Positions 5,688 through 5,941 of a DNA stretch of 5,941 nt are shown here, in pieces. The notes beneath the pieces are model-generated. The model worked only from the letters and a program-made list of their open reading frames with translations, ran no database searches and was not told where the DNA came from. The stretch is from Solirubrobacterales bacterium (GTDB lineage Bacteria; Actinomycetota; Thermoleophilia; Solirubrobacterales; Solirubrobacteraceae): positions 1-5,941 of the forward strand of contig JACCQW010000348.1 of the NCBI GenBank assembly GCA_013813955.1. Direction: 5' to 3'. The translations under genes were made by a program, and so were the position numbers. Position 1 is the first letter of the stretch. The number at the start of each line of letters is the position of its first letter.

Positions 5688-5941
5688 CCGGCGCAGTTCT
5701 GGTCTGTGGCAGAAGTGCTCTTGCGGTTCGGACACCAGTCGTCCCCTTGCAGACCGATTCAATCGCGGTGTGTGCGTCTCCAATAAACGTCAAACGCGAT
5801 CTGTGTGAGGAGCGCCCCGTAGCGGCACCGGCCAGGACGTACCAACCCTCTTCGGCGCTGAGGACCCCTCCGGCGATGAAGCCCGGCACACCTGACAGGA
5901 GCATGAGACCGTAGGGAACGGGCGACCGAGGTCGACCTCGT
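5647..5941 (-). CDS. Possible C-terminal fragment of a membrane protein, open at the window edge
   Basis: Reading leftward from the window end, a frame stays open from 5940 to a TAA at 5649-5647. Its first third reads PVPYGLMLLSGVPGFIAGGVLSAEEGWYVLAG in pieces typical of membrane helices, and third positions there are mostly G or C, as in host genes. From about 5840 leftward the third-position bias fades. Another minus-strand frame (RYGALLTQIAFDVYWRR, stop at 5761-5759) then looks more coding, suggesting a frame change or a false extension. The left part overlaps the Rep tail and the candidate attachment site. I do not recognise a family. It may be the end of a chromosomal gene convergent with the tmRNA/Rep region. 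Confidence 0.25.
   Translation of the reverse strand, partial: RGRPRSPVPYGLMLLSGVPGFIAGGVLSAEEGWYVLAGAATGRSSHRSRLTFIGDAHTAIESVCKGTTGVRTARALLPQTRTAPAKQRTGPPPSPKP
5775..5785 (+). repeat. Near-copy of the tmRNA 3' end, candidate distal attachment site
   Basis: CGTCTCCAATA here matches CGTCTCCACTA at 4444-4454 in 10 of 11 bases, including an unbroken 8-base core CGTCTCCA. The first copy is the 3' strand of the tmRNA acceptor stem. The two lie 1331 bases apart and would enclose the origin-like region and rep. Elements that insert at tmRNA genes leave such a duplication of the RNA's 3' end. The match is short and the flanking bases differ, so chance is possible. Confidence 0.3.

Noticed and set aside
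4455..5941. CRISPR array
   Set aside because: No repeat of 20 or more bases with regular spacers is present. The repeated units are 5-10 bases long and 10-11 bases apart.

Overview
The window looks like a piece of a GC-rich actinobacterial chromosome. Coding sequence on the left is about 70% G+C with strong G/C in third codon positions. The tmRNA-encoded degradation tag (ADSHEYALAA) resembles the actinobacterial type; as I recall it, the Mycobacterium tag is ADSHQRDYALAA. A Solirubrobacterales/Thermoleophilia-like host is my best guess from the gene styles. It is inference, not proof.

Left, 2-1210 (+): the 3' part of a secreted-type GH10 xylanase. A beta-rich, probably carbohydrate-binding segment precedes a complete catalytic domain, and the gene starts outside the window. 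It converges on a full M3-family oligoendopeptidase F-like metallopeptidase at 1220-3007 (-). The two stop codons are 9 bases apart and lie in opposite arms of one GC-rich hairpin. After a 227-base spacer comes a complete alpha/beta hydrolase at 3235-4017 (-). These chromosomal genes look unrelated in function: polymer degradation, peptide turnover and small-molecule ester or related hydrolysis. I see no operon.

Middle, 4090-4454 (+): a complete tmRNA gene (ssrA), divergent from the hydrolase. It has a tRNA-like acceptor stem, a T arm, a resume codon and a 10-codon tag ending YALAA, then a stop. The CCA end is not encoded.

Right, 4455 to about 5785: sequence of lower G+C and relaxed codon use that abuts the tmRNA 3' end, a classic integration target. 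It starts with a dense non-coding region. This holds six CGAA-type sites repeated every 10-11 bp, a perfect 10-bp inverted repeat and a perfect 18-bp palindrome. An HUH-type rolling-circle replication initiator (Rep) follows. Its C-terminal third is displaced by two +1 frame changes, each at a five-base homopolymer. No integrase is visible. An 11-base near-copy of the tmRNA 3' end (CGTCTCCA-TA) recurs at 5775-5785, which would bound a minimal Rep-plus-origin element of about 1.33 kb.

Far right, to 5941: a minus-strand reading frame, open at the window edge, encodes a hydrophobic peptide that may be the end of a chromosomal membrane protein.

The part most worth attention is the tmRNA-associated Rep element with its ordered non-coding origin-like region. 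It could be a decayed AICE/plasmid remnant or a very small integrative replicon.
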